Shown here piece by piece: positions 7,932 to 15,669 of a stretch of DNA of 34,744 nt. This stretch comes from a virus. Within the stretch, counting starts at the first letter, position 1, and each line of letters begins with the position of its first letter. The notes beneath the pieces were generated by a model that did no database searches, had not been told where the DNA came from, and was given only the letters and a program-made list of their open reading frames with translations. The translations under genes and the position numbers were made by a program. Where the stretch lies: positions 1 to 34,744 of the IMG/VR virus record IMGVR_UViG_3300036985_000091; one strand, given 5' to 3'.

Positions 7932-8747
7932 ATGATTGACCGTATAGACACAGAAGGAAAAGAGAGTACGATATGTCTAATTGACGGGGATAGCTTATTA
8001 TATTACGAGATGGACAAGCCCACTCTAGAGCAAGCCTTAAGTGGTATTGACTCTAGAGTGGAGACTATCCTTACAAGTTGTAATGCTAATGCCTACGTTG
8101 GTTTTCTAACAGGGAAGAGTGGTTATCGATACCGAGTCTCTTCAACTTATAAAGCTAATCGTAAGCATCGTCCCAAACCAATTATATTCTATGCATTAAG
8201 AGAGTACTTGAAACAGAGGTACACTTTTATGGAGTTCGAAGGATTAGAGGCTGATGATCTCGTTGCTTACTATGGAGTAAACAACAATGATTGGAGGACT
8301 GTGATTTGCTCTCCTGATAAAGATGTACTGCATCAATGCATAGGCAAGCATTTTAATTATCAAAAAGTAGAGTTTGTGACAACTAATGAAATAGATGCCG
8401 AGAAATTTTTATGGAAACAAGTCTTAATGGGGGATAGCACGGATAACATCCAAGGTATCCCAGGTGTAGGAATCAAGACAGCAGAGAATTGGCTGAAGGA
8501 TCGTGATAAAGAAATCGAAGGGTTTGTGTTGAGAAAATATGTAGAAAAGTTTGGGGTGATTGAAGGGCTAGAACAGTTCTTTGTTAACTTTCGACTGGTA
8601 TACCTTCTTAGAACTAAAGAAGATATACTACGAGAGGTTAAACTAGAATTACCTGAATTACAGTCTTTAATATGTATTAACTCTAAACCTGAAGAGAATG
8701 AACCAACAGAATCTGCCCCTGAATCTTCCTCCTGGGAAACCTGGTAA
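7932..8747 (+). CDS. 5'-3' exonuclease / flap endonuclease
   Basis: The 271-residue protein is a FEN/PIN-fold nuclease of the type found as the DNA polymerase I N-terminal domain, T5 D15 and T4 RNase H. Visible motifs are LIDGD with Asp18 and Asp20, the helical-arch motif YKANR (73-77), EGLEADDL with Glu106, Asp108 and Asp109, SPDKD with Asp129 and Asp131, and GDSTDNIQGIPGVG (167-180) leading into the helix-hairpin-helix. All the main metal-binding acids are present, so it should be active in removing RNA primers and flaps. The C-terminal tail is rich in Glu, Pro and Ser and looks disordered. Its last 50 bases overlap the next gene. Confidence 0.93.
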   Translation: MIDRIDTEGKESTICLIDGDSLLYYEMDKPTLEQALSGIDSRVETILTSCNANAYVGFLTGKSGYRYRVSSTYKANRKHRPKPIIFYALREYLKQRYTFMEFEGLEADDLVAYYGVNNNDWRTVICSPDKDVLHQCIGKHFNYQKVEFVTTNEIDAEKFLWKQVLMGDSTDNIQGIPGVGIKTAENWLKDRDKEIEGFVLRKYVEKFGVIEGLEQFFVNFRLVYLLRTKEDILREVKLELPELQSLICINSKPEENEPTESAPESSSWETW

Positions 8748-9534
8748 ATCCTTTCTAACCATTATTAATGCTAGAACAGTAAGATTATCTGGTGATATAC
8801 AACAATTCAAGCCAATCTATAATGAATCTTATGATATCATTAAACTAGAAGGTGTAGAGTTGGATTACCATGTCGGGCAGGTCATCAGACCTAAGTTAAA
8901 GACTCCTTACAAGATTAATATAATTCAAAAGCTAGCTGTAAATGGGAATCCAAATAACCCTGCACAAGCCTATGACTTATCTATTGCAATATTGAACTTA
9001 TCTTCAATATTTGCAGCCCCTTTGTTGGGAGGTAATAGAGATTTATTCTTGTGGGATAAGTATTTCGTTAATGCTTTTGTAGAAACTGTTGATGAGAAGA
9101 ACATCATTGCAATGCTGTACAGATTCTCAGGGGATGTCTTATTCTTAAAGTTCGAAGCTGCACTATGTGCATTCAGAACATTTAAACGTAAGATTGACAC
9201 TGACTCAAGTCATGTAATGTTTGTATTTGAAGTTCCAGAGACATCACAGAATGCCTATGATTGCTTGATGAATAGTGAGTATTCTAAAATTGATGACTTC
9301 CTGAAGTTAAAGATTCTAGATTATCATGGGTTTAACATGGATGGTCAAACAGCTAAAGTTCTATTCAAGTCTCAGATTCTAAGAGCTGAGCTTGAGGAGA
9401 AGCTAGACTGTAGTATCCCTGCAGAGAATGAGCTGCACTCAGCATTTGATATGTCCAAAGAAAGATTCAATCCAGAGTATTATTACACACCAAAATCAAT
9501 AATAGAAAGAAAATTTAATGTCAAAAGTACTTGA
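8698..9534 (+). CDS. Protein of unknown function between flap nuclease and UDG
   Basis: A 278-residue protein that I do not recognise. It has alternating beta-like and helical stretches, including SFLTIINARTVRLSG near the start, a hydrophobic AILNLSSIFAAPLLGG at about residues 96-111 and YRFSGDVLFLKFEAALCAF around 142-160. No catalytic motif stands out. The ATG at 8698 overlaps the flap-nuclease tail by 50 bases, and its 3' end overlaps the uracil-DNA glycosylase by 17 bases. The three are therefore probably translated together, which suggests a repair or replication accessory role. The exact start is uncertain, because the first 15 residues (NQQNLPLNLPPGKPGK) look poorly structured and lie within the overlap. 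Confidence 0.72.
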   Translation: MNQQNLPLNLPPGKPGKSFLTIINARTVRLSGDIQQFKPIYNESYDIIKLEGVELDYHVGQVIRPKLKTPYKINIIQKLAVNGNPNNPAQAYDLSIAILNLSSIFAAPLLGGNRDLFLWDKYFVNAFVETVDEKNIIAMLYRFSGDVLFLKFEAALCAFRTFKRKIDTDSSHVMFVFEVPETSQNAYDCLMNSEYSKIDDFLKLKILDYHGFNMDGQTAKVLFKSQILRAELEEKLDCSIPAENELHSAFDMSKERFNPEYYYTPKSIIERKFNVKST

Positions 9535-10222
9535 ACAATTAGGGGATTGGGCTCCAGTTTACACGAAAGTAACTGAAGAGCTCGGTCTTGAATACGAAAT
9601 GCTCAAGTCAACTTTAAAAGCAGAAAGAACCTCTAGGATTGTTTACCCAAGCAGTCCAGAGGTTCTTCGAGCTTTTGAGATGACTCAACTTAAAGATTTG
9701 AAAGCAGTGATCATTGGCCAAGATCCGTATCACAATGGAGCTGCTACTGGTCTAGCCTTCGGGGTTAGAGCAGGGTTTAAGATTAACCCAAGTCTTAGAG
9801 TTATTTATAAAGAGCTATGTTTGGAACACGGGGAAGAAGAACTACCTAATTTTGATTTCAGTCTAGAACACTGGGCAAAGCAAGGGGTACTCCTTCTCAA
9901 TACAACATTAACTGTGGTAAAGGGTCATCCGAATTCTCATGAAAGCTTATGGAAAGGCTTTGTAGATGGGATGGTTACTAAGATGATTAGAGAGAAAGAT
10001 AATGTTGTATTTCTACTATGGGGTAAGTATGCACAGAACAGATTCAAAACCTTAGTTGAGGGGACGAATATGTACGATGGCAAATCCCACGTTGTAATTA
10101 CTGCTGCACATCCAGCAGCTGAGGTATACGGAAGTATGAAAGCTGGGTTTGTTGGGAGTAATTGCTTTATGAAAGCTAATGATAATCTATCCAGTCCTAT
10201 TGATTGGGTAAATAATAATTAA
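9518..10222 (+). CDS. ung: Uracil-DNA glycosylase, family 1
   Basis: The 234-residue enzyme removes uracil from DNA. The water-activating motif GQDPYH (67-72, catalytic Asp69) is intact. It is followed by PSLRVIYKEL, by EHWAKQGVLLLNTTLTVVKG with the uracil-specificity Asn, and by the C-terminal histidine in AAHPAAEV (His198). In standard UNG the last motif reads HPSPL; here SPL is replaced by AAE, so the DNA-intercalating Leu loop is changed, although GFVGSNCFMKAN resembles the usual end of the family. It overlaps the preceding unknown gene. Some phages use UDG to keep uracil out of their DNA or in replication priming complexes; which applies here is not visible. Confidence 0.92.
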   Translation: MSKVLEQLGDWAPVYTKVTEELGLEYEMLKSTLKAERTSRIVYPSSPEVLRAFEMTQLKDLKAVIIGQDPYHNGAATGLAFGVRAGFKINPSLRVIYKELCLEHGEEELPNFDFSLEHWAKQGVLLLNTTLTVVKGHPNSHESLWKGFVDGMVTKMIREKDNVVFLLWGKYAQNRFKTLVEGTNMYDGKSHVVITAAHPAAEVYGSMKAGFVGSNCFMKANDNLSSPIDWVNNN

Positions 10223-10225
10223 CCT

Positions 10226-10402
10226 ATGCCAGATATTACAATGTGTTCAGGAAAAGATTGTCCTATGAGGGAGAGATGCCATAGAAGTACTGCTAGTCCA
10301 AGTAGTCGGCAGAGTTACTTCTTAGGCATTCCTCTCAAAGAAGATAAAACTTGTGATCACTTCTGGGATAATGGAAATTATACCCTAAACGATGCAAAAT
10401 AG
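10226..10402 (+). CDS. 58-residue Cys-rich, probably zinc-binding protein
   Basis: A small gene four bases after the UDG stop, reading MPDITMCSGKDCPMRERC and continuing to a TAG at 10400-10402. Cysteines at 7, 12, 18 and 43, with a histidine at 19 and a His at 45 near the end (TCDHFWD), look like a small zinc site. The opening resembles, from memory, a short family found in Bacteroidota phages ('MPDITMC.G..CP....CYR'). No function is known to me. The TAG is followed directly in frame by TAA TAA. The size is too small for sensitive prediction, but the Cys spacing and the tight placement support a real gene. Confidence 0.68.
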   Translation: MPDITMCSGKDCPMRERCHRSTASPSSRQSYFLGIPLKEDKTCDHFWDNGNYTLNDAK

Positions 10403-10442
10403 TAATAACCTATTATAAAAATCCTTAACGGGTATAAAAACA

Positions 10443-10526
10443 ATGAGTAAACAAACAGCAATGATACCAAATGAAAAAGCAAAGTCACACTATACCCTTA
10501 CATTTATTAGCAATAAGTCAGGGTGA
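10443..10526 (+). CDS. Possible 27-codon leader peptide
   Basis: An open frame of 27 codons (MSKQTAMIPNEKAKSHYTLT, then FISNKSG) ends in TGA at 10524-10526, eight bases before the Shine-Dalgarno sequence of the next gene. The start follows an A-rich stretch with no Shine-Dalgarno sequence. The end of the frame coincides with an imperfect hairpin (10494-10524). It might be a translated leader that tunes the downstream gene, or simply a chance frame. No motif supports a protein function. Confidence 0.3.
   Translation: MSKQTAMIPNEKAKSHYTLTFISNKSG
10494..10524 (+). promoter_or_regulatory. Imperfect hairpin just upstream of the Shine-Dalgarno-led gene pair
   Basis: ACCCT (10494-10498) pairs with AGGGT (10520-10524), AC (10500-10501) with GT (10517-10518), and TTATT (10504-10508) with AATAA (10512-10516) around an AGC loop. 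There is one mismatch and a two-base bulge. It ends ten bases before the Shine-Dalgarno sequence at 10534-10544. It lacks a T-tract, so it is not a typical terminator; it may affect mRNA stability or translation. Only 12 pairs form, so chance is possible. Confidence 0.35.
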
Positions 10527-10533
10527 ACAAAAC

Positions 10534-10544
10534 AAAGGAGGTGA
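10534..10544 (+). promoter_or_regulatory. Strong Shine-Dalgarno sequence, MazG-like gene
   Basis: AAAGGAGGTGA is an almost full-length match to the anti-Shine-Dalgarno of 16S rRNA and lies three bases before the ATG at 10548 (AGGAGG ends six bases before it). The genes upstream in this window have AT-rich leaders with no such sequence, so this site stands out and decides the start. Confidence 0.85.
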
Positions 10545-10547
10545 GCA

Positions 10548-10763
10548 ATGAAAGAACCAAGTAACTTATTAGCATCAGTAATCATGGATCTAAAGATTCG
10601 TGAAGAAAGAGGATTAGCAACATACGGTACAACTATGGATAGGAAGGACCTGTCTAAACAAGAGTGGCTGCAACATGCCTACGAAGAAGCTCTTGATCTA
10701 GCTCTGTACTTAAAGAAGCTGATGGAAAATCATGATAAACTTAAAATTAAGGAGGACAAGTAA
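10548..10763 (+). CDS. Small MazG-like helical protein
   Basis: The 71-residue protein contains REERGLATYGTTM, then EWLQHAYEEALDLALYLKKL. The pattern ExxLD followed by a tyrosine at the end of a helix, after 'YG...', resembles short phage proteins related to MazG-type nucleotide pyrophosphohydrolases, in which acidic residues on such helices bind metal. It has only one clear metal-binding helix, so a complete enzyme would need oligomerisation, or the protein may be non-catalytic. It begins after a strong Shine-Dalgarno sequence, and its TAA overlaps the next ATG by one base (TAATG), so the two genes are translationally coupled. Nucleotide-pool function is an inference from the motif. Confidence 0.6.
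   Translation: MKEPSNLLASVIMDLKIREERGLATYGTTMDRKDLSKQEWLQHAYEEALDLALYLKKLMENHDKLKIKEDK
10749..10756 (+). promoter_or_regulatory. Strong Shine-Dalgarno sequence, MGLDQYAYA-type gene
   Basis: AAGGAGGA lies inside the 3' end of the preceding gene, with GGAGG ending seven bases before the ATG at 10763. Together with the site at 10534 it forms the only clear Shine-Dalgarno pair in the window, which otherwise has AT-rich leaders. Confidence 0.85.
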
Positions 10764-11140
10764 TGGGATTAGACCAGTATGCTTATGCCAGGGAGGTTAA
10801 ACCTGACGAAGAAGAACCAGTAGACATTGATATTGCCTATTGGAGAAAACACAATCGTCTACAAGGATGGATGGAATATCTCTATAGAGATAAGAATCCA
10901 GATTCTAATAGAGATTTTAATTGTGTCGATTTAGAATTAACTGACGAGGATCTAGATAGACTAGAGAAAGATGTGACTGACAAATCTCTTCCAGCAACTG
11001 GAGGGTTTTTCTTTGGGGATGACTCTTATTCTAATGATAAGTGGGCCGAAGATGACAGGAAGAAAGATCTACAGTTTATCCATGATGCTAGACAGTATCT
11101 TAGAGACGGGTATAAAATAATATACTCATCTTGGTGGTGA
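10763..11140 (+). CDS. MGLDQYAYA-type phage protein of unknown function
   Basis: The 125-residue protein starts MGLDQYAYAREVK and continues with IAYWRKHNRLQGWMEYLY. This combination ('MGLD.Y.Y' plus 'WRKHN.L.GWME') marks a family I recall as widespread in phages and bacteria, with no established function; names such as phosphoglycerate kinase attached to it in databases appear to be mistakes. The middle is very acidic (DLELTDEDLDRLEKD), and the C-terminus is a helical and strand segment ending IIYSSWW. No transmembrane segment is seen. It is coupled to the MazG-like gene by the TAATG overlap, so the two may share a role. It is the last gene before the convergent terminator. Confidence 0.7.
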   Translation: MGLDQYAYAREVKPDEEEPVDIDIAYWRKHNRLQGWMEYLYRDKNPDSNRDFNCVDLELTDEDLDRLEKDVTDKSLPATGGFFFGDDSYSNDKWAEDDRKKDLQFIHDARQYLRDGYKIIYSSWW

Positions 11141-11145
11141 AAAAG

Positions 11146-11169
11146 AAAGGGGCGAAAGCCCCTTTTTTT
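11146..11169. terminator. Bidirectional terminator between the two modules
   Basis: GGGGC (11149-11153) and GCCCC (11158-11162) form a stem, extended by AAA/TTT, around a stable GAAA tetraloop. Seven T's follow on the plus strand. On the minus strand the same hairpin is followed by a TTTCTTTTTC tract. It lies between the plus-strand gene ending at 11140 and the minus-strand gene ending at 11177, so it can stop transcription from both sides. Confidence 0.93.
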
Positions 11170-11176
11170 AAGCCTA

Positions 11177-14100
11177 TTATGATACTCCTGGAGGAGCAAT
11201 AAAGAATTTAAGAGATTCTTGAGGGTTAGAGGATTTATCTAGACCTCTAAAGATTGGTGCTAGATCTTCTAACATCTTAGTTAACTTAAGATCTCCTTTT
11301 TCATACTTACCAGATTTTCTTTCATAGTAGATACCATCTTCATCTCTTAATCCAGTTCTGTATGGAATCTCTTTGAATAACAGATGATCCACTAGTTTCA
11401 TGCTATTAATAAAAGGCTTAGACAAAGCTGTTGGAGATGAGGCAAACCTGTAGAATTCCATAGGGTTGTAGAACTGAGATAACTCTGATGATATTCTCAA
11501 AGCTTGATAAGCTACAAATGCTGCTGCATAATCATCATCGTCATCATCATCACTCATCATTCCTAAAGCTACGGCTGCTATTGCAGTTGCTGTTACTTTA
11601 AATCCAAGCTCCATACTAGTACGTTTAACATTCTGCTTTTCCATTGGACTTAAAATTTGATACACACTGCCAAACTTTAACCCTTTAGATACAGATTCTT
11701 TTACGTATCTACCAAAACTGATATACATACCTTCACTAATTCCATTTACTTCTGTATCTAGGTGTATCTGATCCCCAAATCCAAATCTCTTTCTTAAACC
11801 TGGTTGGAAATATCTACGATACATCAAAAGAGCTTTACCATACCATCGTCTGTTTAAGATAGGGTCATCAATAGCAGTCTTAATCTGGTTGGTTTTCTTG
11901 TATACCCCAGATACAAGATTTATCATTTGTATAGGCTTAAAGTTAGCCACTCTAGGATCTATCTTCCACTTACCACTAGCATCTTTGTCAAACACATCAT
12001 ATAGATTAGCCTCAGAACCATCAGCATTTTTAATTACTTCTCCGTTCTTATCTTTGAGTTTACCCTTATATGTATCAGCTAAAGCTAACCCCCTGGTTAC
12101 AGCTGTCTCGTGTTCAGCCATATGCTGCAGGATGAATAGGCTTTGAGTATCTACTGCTTTAAGAGCCCTGTTACCTGTACGTTTCTCTGTATAGTTTGAA
12201 AGTTCTACTCCTAATAAGTCAAACTCTTGAATAAATCTAGCAAGTTTTGTTTCTTTATTAAATTTACCTGCATCTGAGATAGTTTCCCCAGATAACATAG
12301 ATTTAGTATAAGTTACTTTAGCCCAAGTAAGATTTTTAGTGTCAAAGAATTGACCAGCTACTGCTTCTTCTGCTAGTTTTTCATTATCAATTAAGAACTG
12401 GTTAGTTGCCTGTAGAGCATTCAAAGCAAGAGTATTCAATGCTGAGAAAGTAGCAAGTTTATTTACCACTTTGTTTACATTTACTACTCTCCCCAAAATA
12501 TTAAATTCTTGTTTAATTTCTTTCTCCCCAAAGAATTCCTTATCTATAAACTCAGATACGTGTTGAAAGTTATTTGATACTCCTTTTTTTCTGGTAAATC
12601 TATTAACTCCAGCTGCTTTAGCAGCAGCAGACAATACAGGATTACCCTGTACATTCTGTTCAAGTATTTCTCTTCCTTCTACAAGGTCTCTCATCATAAT
12701 GACAGCTCCTGTAATTTGAGACTTCCTTCTAAACATATTAGCCATACCAGCATACAGTACAACTGTAGAACCTACGTCATGGCTTACGAACCTGGCTTCT
12801 GTTGGATTGATGTAGTGTACTGGGACAATCTTATTTCGTTGTTCTTTATTAGCATTGATAACTGCACCATATGAATCATCAGTTGAGAGGAATGCAAATT
12901 CTCTATTTGCAAAATCTTTAGTAGACTTAAATACATTGTAGTTGTCTCCTTGTAACTTTTCTAGACCCTGAGCCTCTACTGATGGGACTACATACGATAC
13001 TTTATCCCAATCATTCTTATGAGGTATCTGCTTACCAGACATCTTCTGGTGTTCATTATAAACTTTAAGAAGAGCTGTGTAATACTTAGCTGCTGGAGAA
13101 TTAGGATTAGACATTAGAGCCGTATACTTAGGGTTAGCATAGTTAGAGTTTGGTCTAACTGCTATTCCTTTATACTGATCGTTTTTGCTGTCAAACATTC
13201 TAGCTTTTTGTTGTAGAAGGTCTAGTTTATGAGCCTCATAAATAGCTGCTAAGTCTGGGTTGGACTGCACTCCAACCATTTTTTTATTCAAGTCTTTAAT
13301 CCTGGCATCGAGATCTGCTACAGCTTCAACCCCTTCTTGTGTTACAATTGTATTTTTCTTATACCAATTAGCTACCTCTGTAAAGAACCGAGCACCTGCA
13401 TCACTCTTAGCCCAGTCTCTATACTCTGTAGTACCGTACTCAGGTTGAGCATACTTTGTCTTTAAAGATTTTCTCATTTGGTACTCATCCTCGTGGAACT
13501 TAGTCACATTATAAGGCTGCACAAAGCTTAGCATTTGCATAGGCTTCATTTTTCCTGAAGTATCACGTATATAATAAGTCTGAGTCTCTAAGATATCAGA
13601 GTTGAAACTGGTAGGATCTAAGTCCGATCCTTTAAATTCTGCAAATTCTTTATAAGCAGGGGCAAGCTCATCTATTACATCTCTGGTATCAGCCGATGCT
13701 TGGTAAAGTTTATTCTTTACCATTGATGTAAACAACTGTATAGATACTTGAGACGAGTAGATCAGCGGGTCCATGTACAGAGAGTAGGCAGACTTATCAA
13801 GTTGTGCCTCTCTAAGTTCATTTATTAGAGTCTCTCGTGAAATCTTTTTATTTTTAAGCTGCTGTATGTTAAGGTCTATCATTGCCGTCTCGTAATCCTC
13901 TTGAGAAATCTTTTTTTCTTTAAGATCATCTTTCAGTTTGTAGTATTCTTCATCTCCCTTAATAGCAATAAGACGTTTGTTAGTCTTAATATTGTTTATA
14001 AGAACTTCAATGTCACTATTTATCTCTGGAGTACTATATTCTAATATGAGATCTGCTGTAAGCACTGTTCCAATATTTTTATATTGCATCTGTTGACTTC

Positions 14101-15658
14101 TTAGTTTCTTAACCAGATTGTCTACCTTTTCCTCCATAGAGGATAGGACTATCTGTTGTTTACTATTAATTCTAGATGTTTTTCTATCTTCAATAGAGCC
14201 TTGAAGTTTGCTTGCAATACTGTTATCACCACCTCCAAAGAAGTCTTGAATATTGTTACCTAAGTGGTACATAGTATTCAGAAGACCACATCTCTCTTCT
14301 TCAGACATATTTATAAGACTTTCATCAGAGAAGCTCATCATGTAGTTTATGCTTTCTTCATTAGTCTTTACTATTCTTGACATATAGTCTACAAATCCTA
14401 TGAAGTCTTCCACCTGTTCTGCTTTGGCTACTGCCCCCTTTATTTTCTTTTTTGCATCATCGTTAGTTTCTTGAATATTTTTAAATGTACTAAGCTGGGA
14501 CTTTATCTGTACTATGACATCATCATTCTTTATTGGAAGAGCCTCAAGTCTCATGAGCTGGGACTGAAGTGTTTCAGTCGTAAGCTTCATCAAGTCTTTG
14601 ATATCCGAAATCTTTTTATTAAGAACTTTACTATTCTGCTCTTCTTCAGTTAAGGTGCCTGTAAATTCATTAGCATTTAATCTTTTGCTAAATAGCTTAT
14701 CCAAAAGAGTCTCTACAGCATTGTCATCTATTCCAAAGAAACTTTTTATAGCTCGAATAAATTTATTAATTGCAGTTTCAAATACAGATTTTCCTTTTTG
14801 TCTTCTAGCACCTAGTATACCCATAGATGTTACAAGTGTTTCCTTGGCTAGAGCCTGTTCAGATAATTCTGGATAAGCTTCTGCTACTTGGGTGTAGAGG
14901 TCTGTGCCTTTTACAAGATTCAATGCTTGTTTAACTAAAGCATTATCCTCCCCAAGCAAATCAATTAAGATATGACTGAACTCATGTATATGAGTATCCT
15001 CAGTCATAAGATCAGGGTTAAGAGTAATGTTTACAGTGCCATCACTATTAGCTTTAGCCTTTCCCTTAGTGTCTATTGTATCATCAAAGTTTACCTTAAT
15101 TACAATACCTGCTGCTGAGAAAGTGTTTATAAGATGTCTTACCTGGTCAGCTAATTTTGGAATGTCTTTGAATGCTTCTTGTTTACGTGAAAGAGGTTGA
15201 GTCTCTACAAACTCTTCTTCCATCTCAGCAACTTTAGGGGCTATTAATTGCTTAAATGCTTCTTCTAGTTGCTCGTTGGTGACTTCAGGAATGTATGCTT
15301 GTTTGGCAAGAGTCTCAATAGGTTGAAAGAAACTATCGTTAATGCTGACTTGATATCTATTTATACCTATTTTTTTGGCAGTTAAGAACTTCTCCACACT
15401 ACCATTGGGCTTGAAGTATCTAGCAATTGTAGTATTCATTGAATTTACAATGTGCTTAGGATCTTTTATATCACCTTTAGTTATTAGATCCCCGTTGCTG
15501 TTTACAGTGAAATACTCGGTAAACCCGTCGAGTAAGCTATATTTAATAGCTTTTTCTTTGTTAGAGGCATTACCTTCTATAGTATCAAATAAACTTTGAT
15601 ATCTTATTGATGGTTGTGGCTCTCCTTCAGTGCTAATTTCAAATACTTTACAGGCCAT
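11177..15658 (-). CDS. Giant virion-type protein with N-terminal HEXXH metallopeptidase domain
   Basis: A 1493-residue protein, last gene of the late operon. A zincin motif HEFSH lies at residues 225-229 (EDTHIHEFSHILIDLLGE). A Glu further on (about residues 265-275, ALAKETLVTSMG) could be the third zinc ligand, and an amphipathic helix FIRAIKSFFG follows. This order is shared with the next gene upstream. Residues about 330-700 are charged and helical, probably coiled coil. Near the C-terminus a hydrophobic stretch TATAIAAVALGMM is followed by seven Asp (1370-1376). This could touch the membrane. I infer a capsid-packaged, ejected protein that cleaves a virion or host target, because it sits next to the polymerase; no substrate is visible. 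There is no Shine-Dalgarno sequence, and TAA is followed by TAG. Confidence 0.8.
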   Translation of the reverse strand: MACKVFEISTEGEPQPSIRYQSLFDTIEGNASNKEKAIKYSLLDGFTEYFTVNSNGDLITKGDIKDPKHIVNSMNTTIARYFKPNGSVEKFLTAKKIGINRYQVSINDSFFQPIETLAKQAYIPEVTNEQLEEAFKQLIAPKVAEMEEEFVETQPLSRKQEAFKDIPKLADQVRHLINTFSAAGIVIKVNFDDTIDTKGKAKANSDGTVNITLNPDLMTEDTHIHEFSHILIDLLGEDNALVKQALNLVKGTDLYTQVAEAYPELSEQALAKETLVTSMGILGARRQKGKSVFETAINKFIRAIKSFFGIDDNAVETLLDKLFSKRLNANEFTGTLTEEEQNSKVLNKKISDIKDLMKLTTETLQSQLMRLEALPIKNDDVIVQIKSQLSTFKNIQETNDDAKKKIKGAVAKAEQVEDFIGFVDYMSRIVKTNEESINYMMSFSDESLINMSEEERCGLLNTMYHLGNNIQDFFGGGDNSIASKLQGSIEDRKTSRINSKQQIVLSSMEEKVDNLVKKLRSQQMQYKNIGTVLTADLILEYSTPEINSDIEVLINNIKTNKRLIAIKGDEEYYKLKDDLKEKKISQEDYETAMIDLNIQQLKNKKISRETLINELREAQLDKSAYSLYMDPLIYSSQVSIQLFTSMVKNKLYQASADTRDVIDELAPAYKEFAEFKGSDLDPTSFNSDILETQTYYIRDTSGKMKPMQMLSFVQPYNVTKFHEDEYQMRKSLKTKYAQPEYGTTEYRDWAKSDAGARFFTEVANWYKKNTIVTQEGVEAVADLDARIKDLNKKMVGVQSNPDLAAIYEAHKLDLLQQKARMFDSKNDQYKGIAVRPNSNYANPKYTALMSNPNSPAAKYYTALLKVYNEHQKMSGKQIPHKNDWDKVSYVVPSVEAQGLEKLQGDNYNVFKSTKDFANREFAFLSTDDSYGAVINANKEQRNKIVPVHYINPTEARFVSHDVGSTVVLYAGMANMFRRKSQITGAVIMMRDLVEGREILEQNVQGNPVLSAAAKAAGVNRFTRKKGVSNNFQHVSEFIDKEFFGEKEIKQEFNILGRVVNVNKVVNKLATFSALNTLALNALQATNQFLIDNEKLAEEAVAGQFFDTKNLTWAKVTYTKSMLSGETISDAGKFNKETKLARFIQEFDLLGVELSNYTEKRTGNRALKAVDTQSLFILQHMAEHETAVTRGLALADTYKGKLKDKNGEVIKNADGSEANLYDVFDKDASGKWKIDPRVANFKPIQMINLVSGVYKKTNQIKTAIDDPILNRRWYGKALLMYRRYFQPGLRKRFGFGDQIHLDTEVNGISEGMYISFGRYVKESVSKGLKFGSVYQILSPMEKQNVKRTSMELGFKVTATAIAAVALGMMSDDDDDDDYAAAFVAYQALRISSELSQFYNPMEFYRFASSPTALSKPFINSMKLVDHLLFKEIPYRTGLRDEDGIYYERKSGKYEKGDLKLTKMLEDLAPIFRGLDKSSNPQESLKFFIAPPGVS

Positions 15659-15669
15659 TTATTTTTATT

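Noticed and set aside
10763-11140. Phosphoglycerate kinase label for the MGLDQYAYA protein
   Set aside because: At 125 residues it is far shorter than a phosphoglycerate kinase and has none of its nucleotide- or substrate-binding motifs.
11531-11551. Trinucleotide repeat as a possible microsatellite or phase-variable tract
   Set aside because: It encodes seven Asp in the 1493-aa protein; changes in repeat number would keep the frame, so it is not a frame switch, and one GAC interrupts the GAT run.
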